The notes beneath the pieces were generated by a model that did no database searches, was not told the origin of the DNA, and was given only the letters and a program-made list of their open reading frames with translations. Shown in pieces: positions 45,218 to 53,772 of a DNA stretch of 64,000 nucleotides. The stretch comes from Kurthia huakuii LAM0618 (GTDB lineage Bacteria > Bacillota > Bacilli > Bacillales_A > Planococcaceae), in contig NZ_AYTB01000008.1 in the NCBI RefSeq assembly GCF_000505545.1, positions 62,001-126,000 of the forward strand, in the 5' to 3' direction. Position 1 is the stretch's first letter. Every line of letters begins with the position of its first letter. Made by a program: the position numbers and the translations under genes.

Positions 45218-46516
45218 CTACTTTGTTTCGACTGCTTTTACAGCTGCGTATAATAAATCAAATAATTCTTCGATACCTTCTTCTTCAATACAAGAGAAGG
45301 CAACGCGTAAATCTGTGTCGCCAAGTGCGATTGCACCAACGCCAAATTGTTCTAATGCCACTTTGCGTAGTGCGTCAGATGAAACTGTTTTTAATTTTAG
45401 GCACATGAAGTAACCTGAGTTGAATGGGTAGTAATCCCATGCATCATTATATTTACCACTATCAAGAACCGCTTTTGTTTTTAATGCGCGACCTTTCATA
45501 ATGTCGAATTTTTGTTGTTTTTGTGCTTCAAATTCATCGCTTTGTAATGCTTTTAACACGAATGTTTGAGAAGGGTGTGGGCCTGAAGAAATCGTAGCGC
45601 GAATAATCCCACGTGCTTTTTCTTCTAGTGCGTGTAACACGTCTTCTGATTGTGCAGCAAATGTGATGAACCCAACGCGGAAGCCCCAAACGTATTCTTC
45701 TTTTGTTGCGCCATCGATTTTAATCGCTAGTACATTTTCGTGAATATCAGCTAATTTACCGAATAATGATTCTGTAATTGAATCTTCAAAGAATAATGAG
45801 AAGTATGCATCATCCGTTACAGCCACAACTTTTACGCCTGTTTCTGCAGCTTCTTTAATCGCTTGCACGATTGAATCACCTTCAGCAGCAGTTGGTGTGT
45901 AACCAGTTGGGTTGTTCGGGAAGTTTAATAACACGATTGCTTTACCTGTTGCATCTTTTTGTGCAATGATTGCTTCTTTTAATGCTTGTGCATTGAAAAG
46001 ACCGTTATCATCATACAATGGGTATGTAACGACGTTTGCGCCGCGGCGAATGCCAAATACCATATCGTAGTTTTCCCAGTTTTTATCTGGAATAATTAGC
46101 GCATCATTCGAATCTGCAAATAAATCTGCAACGATTGATAAACCATGTGTTAACGCGTTTGTTACAACGGGTGTACCAAACGATTTACCTTCTAATGAAG
46201 GGTTTTCTTTTAACATTTTTTTACGCCATGCTTGGCGAAGCTCTGCTTTTCCTTCCGGAGGAGCATATGGATATAAATCTGTTGGCTCGTATGCAGAAAG
46301 CGTATCTTGAATGACTTTAAGGTGCATTGGTTTGCCATTTTCAAGTGCAGTACCAATTGTTGCATTGTACTTTTTCGCTGATTTTGCCTCAGCAGATTGC
46401 GATAAAATGCCTTCTGTTGGGTAGTACATTTCTTTACCAAGGTTTGAAAGCATGTTCAAAACAGTTGGTGCTTGTTGTTGTAATGTGTCGTTTAATTGAG
46501 CTGCTAATTTATGCAT
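45218..46516 (-). CDS. PLP-dependent class I/II aminotransferase
   Basis: Encodes 432 residues from ATG 46514-46516, behind AAAGAGGCGACG; the longer frame lacks an RBS. It is a fold-type-I aminotransferase: GTPVVTNALTHG, LLNFPNNPTGY, VAVTDDAYFS and KIDGATKEEYVWGFRVGF (PLP Lys in ATKEE) follow in order. The long N-terminus (ILSQSAEAKSAKKYNATIG) is typical of an uncharacterised Firmicutes subgroup, so the amino acid substrate is unknown. It is divergent from a LysE-type exporter with a palindrome between them, which suggests joint control of one amino acid. Confidence 0.85.
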   Translation of the reverse strand: MHKLAAQLNDTLQQQAPTVLNMLSNLGKEMYYPTEGILSQSAEAKSAKKYNATIGTALENGKPMHLKVIQDTLSAYEPTDLYPYAPPEGKAELRQAWRKKMLKENPSLEGKSFGTPVVTNALTHGLSIVADLFADSNDALIIPDKNWENYDMVFGIRRGANVVTYPLYDDNGLFNAQALKEAIIAQKDATGKAIVLLNFPNNPTGYTPTAAEGDSIVQAIKEAAETGVKVVAVTDDAYFSLFFEDSITESLFGKLADIHENVLAIKIDGATKEEYVWGFRVGFITFAAQSEDVLHALEEKARGIIRATISSGPHPSQTFVLKALQSDEFEAQKQQKFDIMKGRALKTKAVLDSGKYNDAWDYYPFNSGYFMCLKLKTVSSDALRKVALEQFGVGAIALGDTDLRVAFSCIEEEGIEELFDLLYAAVKAVETK

Positions 46517-46697
46517 AAACGTCGCCTCTTTTTCATAATAGTATGCAGGTTGTGTAATGGGACGCATGAAAATAGAATTATAGAAATTATCGAATAATTT
46601 TATAAGCAGGACTATTTTCGTTTGTATTTTGCGTGAGCCTCGCCACTACTCTTCTTCATGATACGGGCTAAATGCCGCAAAATCAATGCTTTATAGC

Positions 46698-46720
46698 GAA
46701 TATAGAAAATTTTTCTATTC
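46698..46720. promoter_or_regulatory. palindromic operator candidate between divergent genes
   Basis: GAATATAGAAAA and TTTTTCTATTC form a near-perfect inverted repeat that overlaps the predicted -35 region of the LysE gene (TATAAT at 46742-46747). Confidence 0.5.
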
Positions 46721-46778
46721 CATTTAGGCATCAATTAATGATATAATTTTGAAAATTTTGAATTTGGAGATGAACGAC

Positions 46779-47414
46779 TTGCAAGAAATTTGGATGTTTA
46801 CTTTAATCGCCTTGTTTATCGTCATGGTACCGGGCGTAGATTCGCTATTAGTATTAAAAAATACGATGATTCATGGCAAGAAAGCAGGTCTCTTTACGAT
46901 GATCGGCATCATTTTAGCGTTGTTCGTTTGGACGGCGTTAACGGTATTAGGCTTAGCAACGATTATTTCAAAATCGCTATTATTGTTTCAGATTATTAAA
47001 TATGGCGGTGCTTTATACCTTGTCTGGCTCGGTATACAGGCATGGCGCACGAAAGCACAAAATATGGAGCTAGCACTACAACCAGCGTCAGCAACTCATA
47101 AAAATGTGGCATATAGTTGTATGACACAAGGAATAACGACGGACTTGTTAAATCCTAAAACGTTGCTTTTGTATGTGACGCTTATGCCGCAATTTATCGA
47201 CCCAACAAATGCAGTCAATCAACAATTAATCGTATTAGCATTGATTTTAGTTGTGCTGTCGATTGCCTGGTTGACGATTGTCGTGCTCGTTATTCACGTT
47301 ATCCGCAAATGGTTTATGAAACCGGCGATCCAAGTCCTATTTAATAAATGTACTGGCATTGCGTTGATTGCTATCGGCGTCAAAATTGCTACCGAAAAAA
47401 ATATCGCTTCTTAA
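46779..47414 (+). CDS. LysE/RhtB family amino acid exporter, TTG start
   Basis: Encodes 211 residues from TTG 46779, nine bases after TTTGGAG; the ATG at 46770 abuts the RBS. Six membrane helices and the N-terminal signature FIVMVPGVDSLLVLKNTMIHGKK identify the LysE/RhtB superfamily, which exports amino acids or their derivatives by proton exchange. QGITTDLLNPKTLLLYVTLMP is the second family motif. The divergent aminotransferase may act on the same compound. Confidence 0.9.
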   Translation: MQEIWMFTLIALFIVMVPGVDSLLVLKNTMIHGKKAGLFTMIGIILALFVWTALTVLGLATIISKSLLLFQIIKYGGALYLVWLGIQAWRTKAQNMELALQPASATHKNVAYSCMTQGITTDLLNPKTLLLYVTLMPQFIDPTNAVNQQLIVLALILVVLSIAWLTIVVLVIHVIRKWFMKPAIQVLFNKCTGIALIAIGVKIATEKNIAS

Positions 47415-47597
47415 GCATTAGAATAGGTGCGGTTCGCTCCTTTCGATGCTTTTTTTGTTTTTTTTAACTCGACCATTAGTACAGCGTCAGCAACCTTTTT
47501 TTAACATAAATAAAATAAAAATACTTATTTAAAAGGTAAAAAAAGTAAAATAATAAAGCTGTAATACTAAAATAATGTGTTGAATATAAAACCATCT

Positions 47598-47626
47598 TTG
47601 AATCGATAATGAGATTTTGTTATAAT
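47598..47626 (+). promoter_or_regulatory. promoter before the hydrolase/TPR-like gene
   Basis: TTGAAT (47598-47603), 17 bases, TATAAT (47621-47626). The -10 box overlaps an upstream ATG (47625), which cannot therefore be the start if this promoter is used. Confidence 0.7.
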
Positions 47627-47663
47627 GAACCGTGATATACAGAAGGTGGGAATACATTTTAAC

Positions 47664-49223
47664 ATGAAGAATATAGACAACATCACGATGTTAAAGCATT
47701 ATGCCGCCTTATTAAAGGAAGAGAAAAATGCTTTACTGCAGCAAGAATATGAATTGAATTGTACGGAATCGTTTCGGGAGAAAAGTAAAATCGTCCAGCA
47801 ATCGTTGCGAGGAAAACGTTTGAATGAACGATTAAATCATATAGCAAAGCTTTTAAAACATCGCCGTCAGTCGCCTTATTTACATTATTTTCGTGAAAAA
47901 TCCAAAGCGGTAGATTCAAAAAAAACTGTGCAACAATTAACGAAACTTAGCGAACAACAACAATTTATGGACGTGCCTTATGCGCGCCAAATGGCAAAAA
48001 AAGCGGCGCGTTTTGGGTTGTTTGAGCAAGCGAGTGTTTATTTAGAGCAGGTGGTGAAGCGTGTGGAAGTTACTTTTGAAGATGCCTTTAATTTAAATGT
48101 CTACTATTTATTGCAAGGGAATCATGAGCAAGCGAGAAACTGGGAACAACACGCACAAGCACTTTACGATGAGCAACAGCATGCGCACTTTTTTTCAGCA
48201 GATGGCTATAAAAAGTATGTGATTCAAAAAACAGCCGATTATACGCTCGAGTTTTATAAATGGAAAGGTGTTGCACGCGGAGCTGTCGCGGCTTTTGATA
48301 CCGTAGAATTGACGCGTAAGCAAGCGCTGTTCTCGAAATATTACGTGAACAATCAACAGCTTGATATCGTAGCGCTACGTCGTAATCGCATGAATTATTT
48401 TTATGAAAATTTAACGCAAGCACACTATAAAACGATGACACAAGCAATTTTTAGTAATTACGCTAACACGTATGCATACGGGACGAGTTTGGCTGGATAC
48501 GGCGCGGTTTATTACGGAGCTGTTATTCCGAATGTGCGTATTTTGGCATTTGCACCGCGTAACTCAGGGCATCCGCAATACGGCATTAAACGAAAAATTA
48601 CGTTTGAACATGAATTGCAGCTTCCAACGGTAACGGCGCCTGTGACGTTATTGCTCGATTTAAAAAATGATACGGATCGCGTTTATTATTATGAACAGTT
48701 AAAGCCAGCGTTAGTTAATTGTACGTTTCTGCCAATCTATTATGCGGGGCATCGCGTACCACGCTATTTAAAAGAAACAGGTTGCTTGCGTACGACGTTT
48801 GAACAATTTTTTGCTGATGAACCGATTGCGTTGACATCTATACGTGAACAGCGCCGTGAATCACCAGAATATTTTACAATTTTAGCTGAAGAATTGCGCA
48901 AGCATCATCATTATAGGTGGGCCATTCAAGCGAGTGAGCAAGCATTGCGGTTGTCGCAAGGTTTTGATCGACCGCTTTACCAACAAGCATTAGCGTGGCA
49001 AGCACTCGGTCGTCTTGATGAAGCGGTGCGTTGTTTAGAAGAAGCACTTGCGAACAACACGATGTTAATTAAAGTCACGTATTTATTGTCGGACTTGTAT
49101 AATGAGCTTCAGCAGCCAGAAAAGGCACTTGATGTGTTATCGATTTTAGCGGAGCACCATCAATCAAAATCGTTAACAAATCGCTTGCACAAAGCTGAGC
49201 AATTACGTATACAATTACAATAA
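47664..49223 (+). CDS. large hypothetical protein: helical N-terminus, alpha/beta-hydrolase-like core, C-terminal TPRs
   Basis: Encodes 519 residues from ATG 47664; the earlier ATG 47625 lies inside the -10 box. The first ~190 residues are helical with coiled-coil character and a TPR-like stretch. A central segment at about 245-385 contains GTSLAGYGAVYYG (Ser275 at a nucleophile-elbow position), then a beta strand and FAPRNSGHPQYG, resembling alpha/beta hydrolases that accompany surface-polysaccharide glycosyltransferases. The C-terminal ~120 residues are two or three TPR repeats (PLYQQALAWQALGRLDEAVR). Cytosolic. Function unknown; monocistronic with promoter and terminator. Confidence 0.7.
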   Translation: MKNIDNITMLKHYAALLKEEKNALLQQEYELNCTESFREKSKIVQQSLRGKRLNERLNHIAKLLKHRRQSPYLHYFREKSKAVDSKKTVQQLTKLSEQQQFMDVPYARQMAKKAARFGLFEQASVYLEQVVKRVEVTFEDAFNLNVYYLLQGNHEQARNWEQHAQALYDEQQHAHFFSADGYKKYVIQKTADYTLEFYKWKGVARGAVAAFDTVELTRKQALFSKYYVNNQQLDIVALRRNRMNYFYENLTQAHYKTMTQAIFSNYANTYAYGTSLAGYGAVYYGAVIPNVRILAFAPRNSGHPQYGIKRKITFEHELQLPTVTAPVTLLLDLKNDTDRVYYYEQLKPALVNCTFLPIYYAGHRVPRYLKETGCLRTTFEQFFADEPIALTSIREQRRESPEYFTILAEELRKHHHYRWAIQASEQALRLSQGFDRPLYQQALAWQALGRLDEAVRCLEEALANNTMLIKVTYLLSDLYNELQQPEKALDVLSILAEHHQSKSLTNRLHKAEQLRIQLQ

Positions 49224-49230
49224 GCTTTAG

Positions 49231-49268
49231 AAAGAGAGGCTGCCGCGATGCAGGCTCTTTTTTTTTAG
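49231..49268 (+). terminator. Rho-independent terminator
   Basis: The stem AGAGGCTGC/GCAGGCTCT (one mismatch) is followed by nine T residues. Confidence 0.8.
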
Positions 49269-49289
49269 CGGAAACACGCGTGAAATACG

Positions 49290-49318
49290 TTGACACGTAC
49301 ATAACGCCGTCATATACT
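49290..49318 (+). promoter_or_regulatory. promoter of the czrA-czcD operon
   Basis: TTGACA (49290-49295), 17 bases, TATACT (49313-49318). Confidence 0.85.
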
Positions 49319-49342
49319 ATATATGAACATATAATCATATAT
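49319..49342 (+). promoter_or_regulatory. ArsR/SmtB-type operator
   Basis: The inverted repeat ATATATGA-N8-TCATATAT (49319-49326, 49335-49342) lies directly after the -10 box, over the transcription start. Its form matches operators of zinc-sensing ArsR/SmtB repressors such as CzrA, so autoregulation is expected. Confidence 0.8.
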
Positions 49343-49359
49343 GCATAAGGGGTGACGGA

Positions 49360-49680
49360 ATGGATTCACAACCAACGATTGATTTTACACAGCAATTAGA
49401 TGAAGAAACACTGTTTATTGTGTCACAAACGTTTAAAGCGATTAGTGACCCAACGCGTATTCGCATTTTATATTTATTATTTGAACGTGAATACGCAGTC
49501 AATGAAATTAGTGATGAATTAAGCTTAAAGCAGTCAACGGTGTCGCATCAGTTACGCTTTTTAAAAAATATGCGCCTCGTCAAATCACGCCGTGACGGTA
49601 CGAGCATTTATTATTCACAAGCGGATAAGCATGTGATGCAAATATTAAAACAAATGATTGAGCACGCTGCTCATTGCTAG
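49360..49680 (+). CDS. czrA: zinc-responsive ArsR/SmtB family repressor
   Basis: A 106-residue winged-helix repressor. The recognition helix is [15 protein letters not shown]. The C-terminal helix holds the complete alpha-5 metal site: Asp89, His91, His102, His105 (DxH-x10-HxxH), which in SmtB/CzrA binds Zn2+ or Co2+ across the dimer and releases DNA. The N-terminal CxC site of cadmium or arsenic sensors is absent. It has its own operator and precedes the exporter by 12 bases, so it should derepress the exporter when zinc is high. Confidence 0.92.
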   Translation: MDSQPTIDFTQQLDEETLFIVSQTFKAISDPTRIRILYLLFEREYAVNEISDELSLKQSTVSHQLRFLKNMRLVKSRRDGTSIYYSQADKHVMQILKQMIEHAAHC

Positions 49681-49692
49681 GGAGGGATTATT

Positions 49693-50661
49693 ATGGCACA
49701 TTCACATGATCACGATCACGGGGGCCATGGCCATGATCATACGCATGGCGCGAACAAAAAAACGTTATTAATCGCATTTATTATTATTACAGCCTATATG
49801 ATTGTGGAAGTAATCGGGGGGTTTATGACTAATAGTTTAGCGCTATTGTCTGATGCGGGACATATGCTGAGTGACTCGATTGCACTTGGCGTTGGTGTTG
49901 TCGCGTTTACGATGGCTGAAAAAGTCGCCAATACGAATAAAACATTTGGGTATAAACGCTTTGAAATTTTAGCGGCAGTATTTAATGGTGTCACGCTTAT
50001 TGCGATTGCGCTATTTATTTTTTATGAAGCGATTCAGCGCTTTAGAGAGCCGGCGGAAATTGCGACAACCGGCATGATGATTGTCGCGATTATTGGCTTA
50101 CTCGTTAATATTTTAGTCGCATTTATTTTATTGCGTGGTGGCGATACGCACGATAATTTAAATATGCGTGCAGCATTAGCACACGTTATAAGTGATATGC
50201 TTGGCTCATTTGGGGCGATTATTGCCGCGCTATTAATTATGTTTTTCGGCTGGGGCTGGGCCGATCCATTAGCGAGTATTGTCGTGGCAGTTCTTGTATT
50301 GCGTAGCGGTCTTGCGGTCACGAAAGATTCTGTACACGTTTTAATGGAAGGAACACCGACAAATGTCGCGTTTGATGACATTGTAAAAACGATTGAAGAC
50401 ACACCGGCAGTAAAGCATTTACATGACTTGCATATTTGGACGATTACGAGTGGTACAAATGCATTGAGCTGCCATATCGTTGTAGATGATAATTTAACGA
50501 TTCGCGAAACGCAAAAAGTGTTAGATGATTTAGAACATAAACTACAACATCAAAATATTACGCATATTACCGTGCAGTTTGAATCAAGTGAAACACCGCA
50601 CCATGCAGATTTAATTTGTAATTTAAATGAAGAGCATCATCATGACCATGCGCACGAATAA
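49693..50661 (+). CDS. czcD: CDF family zinc exporter
   Basis: A 322-residue cation diffusion facilitator with six membrane helices. His-rich tails at both ends (HSHDHDHGGHGHDHTHG and HHDHAHE) collect metal. The transport site is intact: His57 and Asp61 (GHMLSD) in helix 2, His164 and Asp168 (AHVISD) in helix 5. The C-terminal domain (about 215-310) forms the dimer and metal-sensing unit. It exports Zn2+ (also Cd2+ or Co2+) by proton exchange. GGGAGGG precedes the ATG and the CzrA-type repressor is just upstream. Confidence 0.95.
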   Translation: MAHSHDHDHGGHGHDHTHGANKKTLLIAFIIITAYMIVEVIGGFMTNSLALLSDAGHMLSDSIALGVGVVAFTMAEKVANTNKTFGYKRFEILAAVFNGVTLIAIALFIFYEAIQRFREPAEIATTGMMIVAIIGLLVNILVAFILLRGGDTHDNLNMRAALAHVISDMLGSFGAIIAALLIMFFGWGWADPLASIVVAVLVLRSGLAVTKDSVHVLMEGTPTNVAFDDIVKTIEDTPAVKHLHDLHIWTITSGTNALSCHIVVDDNLTIRETQKVLDDLEHKLQHQNITHITVQFESSETPHHADLICNLNEEHHHDHAHE

Positions 50662-50670
50662 CGGACTACA

Positions 50671-50698
50671 AGCAGCAATCGCGATTGTTGCTTTTTTC
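50671..50698 (+). terminator. terminator of the czrA-czcD operon
   Basis: AGCAGCAAT/ATTGTTGCT with a 4-base loop (one G-T) is followed by TTTTTT. Confidence 0.85.
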
Positions 50699-50780
50699 TA
50701 ACCGCTGAAATTGTCAACAGTTGTTCATATACAATACACATTTGTTCGGTATACTAAAAATGATGAAAGGGTGGGGGATT

Positions 50781-52262
50781 ATGAAAAAAACAGTTGTCGC
50801 AACATTACTTATTGGAACCGCATTATTAGCAGCATGTAGTAGCGACGATGCACAAAAAGAGCAACAAACGGATTCAGCGGCGCAGCATGAACATTCGATG
50901 GCCAATACGCAACAAAATGGCCCGATGGATCATGAGCAGTTAGTGTTAAAAGACAATACAGGTACGGCGACATTAACATTTCCAGAAATCTTAGAGCCAG
51001 ATAGCAAAAAAGGCAACAACGTCGAATATTCATTAGCGGCGCAATCGGGTACAACCGAATTATTTAAAGGGTATGAAACGACAACCTATGGCTATAATGG
51101 CAGTTTACTTGGTCCGACACTGCGGTTAAAAGAAGGGCAACATGTGACCATTCATTTGAAAAATGAATTACCGGAAGCAACGACATTTCACTGGCATGGT
51201 TTAGAAGTATCGGGAAAAGCAGATGGCGGACCACATGCTTTAATTGAGCCCGGTGAAGAAAAAACGATTCAATTTACCGTTACACAACAAGCAGCAACAT
51301 TATGGTATCACCCACATCCAATGGGCAATACAGCGCAGCAAGTGTATAAAGGCTTAGCGGGGTTATTGTATATTGATGATGCCAAAACAACGACATTGGA
51401 TTTACCACGCGATTACGGAGAAAATGATTTCCCAATTGTGCTACAAGACCGCGCATTTGCTGATGGGAAACAATTAGATTACAGTGCCGTAGCGAATATT
51501 GATGGTACGTATGGCGATACGATGATGATTAATGGCGTTATTAACCCTGCGCTAAAAACCGATAAACAACTCGTACGCCTGCGTATTTTAAACGGCTCGA
51601 ACGCACGAAATTATTTATTCCATTTTGATAATGATATGAGTTTTACGCAAATTGCGACCGATGGCGGGTTGTTAAATAAGCCCGTGAAAACAAAAGAGCT
51701 GTTGTTAGGAGCCGGCGAGCGCGCTGAAATCTTAGTTGATTTATCGCAAGTAAAAGGCGACCGCGTATCACTTGTCGACGATAAAGATGTCGTGTTATTG
51801 CCAATTGAGTTGAGCAAAAAGACCGCAACAGCTTCCACATCAACGAATTTAAATGAAATTCGTGTTGATAAGAGCCTTGAGAAACAAGAGCCAACAAAAG
51901 TCGTGAAAATGGAAGGTATGCGCGAAAATGTGACGATTAACGGTAAAAAGTTTGATGAAAACCGCGTTGACTTCACGCAGAAAAAAGGCGTCACAGAAGT
52001 TTGGGAAATTGAAAATGCGATTACCGATGAAGGTGGCATGATTCACCCATTCCATATCCACGGGACGCAATTCCTTGTGTTAAGTGTCAACGGTGAAAAA
52101 CCAGAGCCTAGCTTACAAGGTTATAAAGATACGATTACACTGCAACCTGGACAGAAGGCACGTATTGCGGTGAAGTTCCCGTATGCAGGCATGTATATGT
52201 TCCACTGTCATATTTTAGAACATGAAGATAATGGCATGATGGGGCAAATTGAAGTAAAATAA
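50781..52262 (+). CDS. multicopper oxidase lipoprotein
   Basis: Encodes 493 residues from ATG 50781 after AAAGGGTGGGGG. Signal peptide with lipobox LAAC anchors it outside the membrane. The His/Met-rich linker (QHEHSMANTQQNGPMDHEQ) may bind copper. All four copper-ligand motifs are present: HWHGLE, WYHPHPMG, HPFHIHGTQF and HCHILEHEDNGMM, where the final Met is the axial ligand of the blue copper. It oxidises Cu(I), other metals or phenolics with O2 (CueO/CotA-like). It follows the zinc operon and forms a metal-handling cluster. Confidence 0.94.
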   Translation: MKKTVVATLLIGTALLAACSSDDAQKEQQTDSAAQHEHSMANTQQNGPMDHEQLVLKDNTGTATLTFPEILEPDSKKGNNVEYSLAAQSGTTELFKGYETTTYGYNGSLLGPTLRLKEGQHVTIHLKNELPEATTFHWHGLEVSGKADGGPHALIEPGEEKTIQFTVTQQAATLWYHPHPMGNTAQQVYKGLAGLLYIDDAKTTTLDLPRDYGENDFPIVLQDRAFADGKQLDYSAVANIDGTYGDTMMINGVINPALKTDKQLVRLRILNGSNARNYLFHFDNDMSFTQIATDGGLLNKPVKTKELLLGAGERAEILVDLSQVKGDRVSLVDDKDVVLLPIELSKKTATASTSTNLNEIRVDKSLEKQEPTKVVKMEGMRENVTINGKKFDENRVDFTQKKGVTEVWEIENAITDEGGMIHPFHIHGTQFLVLSVNGEKPEPSLQGYKDTITLQPGQKARIAVKFPYAGMYMFHCHILEHEDNGMMGQIEVK

Positions 52263-52264
52263 CG

Positions 52265-52296
52265 TCAAGAGGTTAGCGTCCATGCTAACCTCTTTT
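52265..52296 (+). terminator. Rho-independent terminator
   Basis: The perfect stem AAGAGGTTAGC/GCTAACCTCTT with a 6-base loop is followed by TTTT. Confidence 0.88.
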
Positions 52297-52397
52297 GCGC
52301 TTCATAACGAAAAATTGTGAAAAAACAAAAAATTTACACTGTTCTTTAATTGACGTATGATATAGGTTGTCTTATTTAAAATTACTGGAGGAATGAC

Positions 52398-53687
52398 ATG
52401 CAGCGAGCAAATAAATGGGCGTTATTGCCCTTCGTTGCGTTTATCGTGTTATTTATTGGCACAGGAATCATCAGTGGAGATTTTACGGCAATGCCGCTAA
52501 ATGTCGCTGTTTTGATTGCTTGTATGATTGCCTTTTTGATGAATCGACAAGAGAAACTAGCAACGAAAATAGAAATTTTCACGAAAGGTGCCGGCAATTC
52601 AAATGTCATGCTAATGGTGTTGATTTTTATTTTAGCAGGCGCATTTTCAAGTGTTGCGAAGGGAATGGGTGCCGTTGATTCGACGGTTAACTTAGGCTTA
52701 GATTTCATACCACCAAGTTTATTGCTTGTTGGACTCTTTATTATCGGCTGCTTTATTTCATTGTCGATGGGGACATCGATGGGGACAGTTGTGGCACTTG
52801 CGCCAATTGGTGTAGGAATCGCAGAAAGTACCGATATTTCGATGGCACTTTCGATGGCAACGGTTGTTGGTGGTGCGATGTTCGGCGATAACTTATCGAT
52901 TATTTCAGATACGACGATTGCAGCCGTACGCACGCAAGGCACGAATATGCGCGATAAATTTAAAGTGAACTTTTTTATCGTGTTACCAGCGGCGATTTTG
53001 ACGGCTATTATTTTATATGTATTAACGGCAAATAGTAGCGCCGATGCTGTAGAAGTTGCAGCGTATTCATTTGTTGAAGTGTTGCCGTATTTAATCGTCT
53101 TAATTATGGCATTAGCTGGACTAAATGTGATGCTCGTATTAGTAATGGGTATTTTGTTATCCGGCGTGATTGGATTTGTTAACGGTTCGTATACGTTCAT
53201 CACGTTTATTAAAGCGGTTAGTGAAGGTATGCTTGGCATGGAAGATATTGCGATTATTGCGATTTTGATTAGTGGCCTTGTAGCGCTAATTGAACATAAT
53301 GGTGGTCTCGCTTATTTACTATCGGTCATTACGAAGCGCGTAAAAACAAAAAAAGGGGCCGAACTAGGTATTGCCTCGCTCGTGTCAGTCGTTGACATTG
53401 CAACGGTTAACAATACGATTGCGATTTTAATGTCGGGTCCGTTAGCGAAAAAAATTGCCGATAAATACGATGTAGATCCGCGGAAATCAGCGAGTTTGCT
53501 CGATATTTTTGCGAGTTTTTGGCAAGGGATGTTACCGTATTCACCCCAATTATTAGCAGCAGCCGGCATTTCAGGTATTTCAACGGTTGGTATGTGGCAA
53601 GTGTATTCTATTTATCCATTGTTGATGGGTGCGATGACGATTATGGCGATTTTAATTGGTTATCCAACATTGAAACGAAAAAAATAA
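52398..53687 (+). CDS. NhaC-type Na+/H+ antiporter family protein
   Basis: A 429-residue membrane protein with about 11 helices. Segments MGTSMGTVVALAPIGVG and MFGDNLSIISDTTIAA (with two membrane Asp residues) are hallmarks of the NhaC/ion-transporter superfamily; YSPQLLAAAGISG near the end belongs to the second repeat. It resembles B. subtilis YuiF, a putative amino acid or Na+/H+ transporter. The substrate could be Na+/H+ or an organic ion such as malate or an amino acid. A CTGGAGGA site precedes the ATG. Confidence 0.88.
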   Translation: MQRANKWALLPFVAFIVLFIGTGIISGDFTAMPLNVAVLIACMIAFLMNRQEKLATKIEIFTKGAGNSNVMLMVLIFILAGAFSSVAKGMGAVDSTVNLGLDFIPPSLLLVGLFIIGCFISLSMGTSMGTVVALAPIGVGIAESTDISMALSMATVVGGAMFGDNLSIISDTTIAAVRTQGTNMRDKFKVNFFIVLPAAILTAIILYVLTANSSADAVEVAAYSFVEVLPYLIVLIMALAGLNVMLVLVMGILLSGVIGFVNGSYTFITFIKAVSEGMLGMEDIAIIAILISGLVALIEHNGGLAYLLSVITKRVKTKKGAELGIASLVSVVDIATVNNTIAILMSGPLAKKIADKYDVDPRKSASLLDIFASFWQGMLPYSPQLLAAAGISGISTVGMWQVYSIYPLLMGAMTIMAILIGYPTLKRKK

Positions 53688-53694
53688 GTGAGCA

Positions 53695-53730
53695 GGAGTT
53701 GTGCTACGGCATAACTCCTGTTTTCATTTC
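53695..53730 (+). terminator. Rho-independent terminator
   Basis: The stem CAGGAGTT/AACTCCTG with a 13-base inner region is followed by TTTTCATTT. Confidence 0.75.
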
Positions 53731-53772
53731 TATTAAAAAGCGGGTATAGAGCACAATAAAGGGGTGATAGTG

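Noticed and set aside
47625-47663. Upstream ATG for the hydrolase/TPR-like gene
   Set aside because: It lies within the predicted -10 box TATAAT, so it would not be in the transcript.
52382-53239. Minus-strand open frame of 285 codons opposite the NhaC-type gene
   Set aside because: It is antisense to a clear membrane transporter with RBS and motifs; long shadows of this type are common opposite hydrophobic genes.
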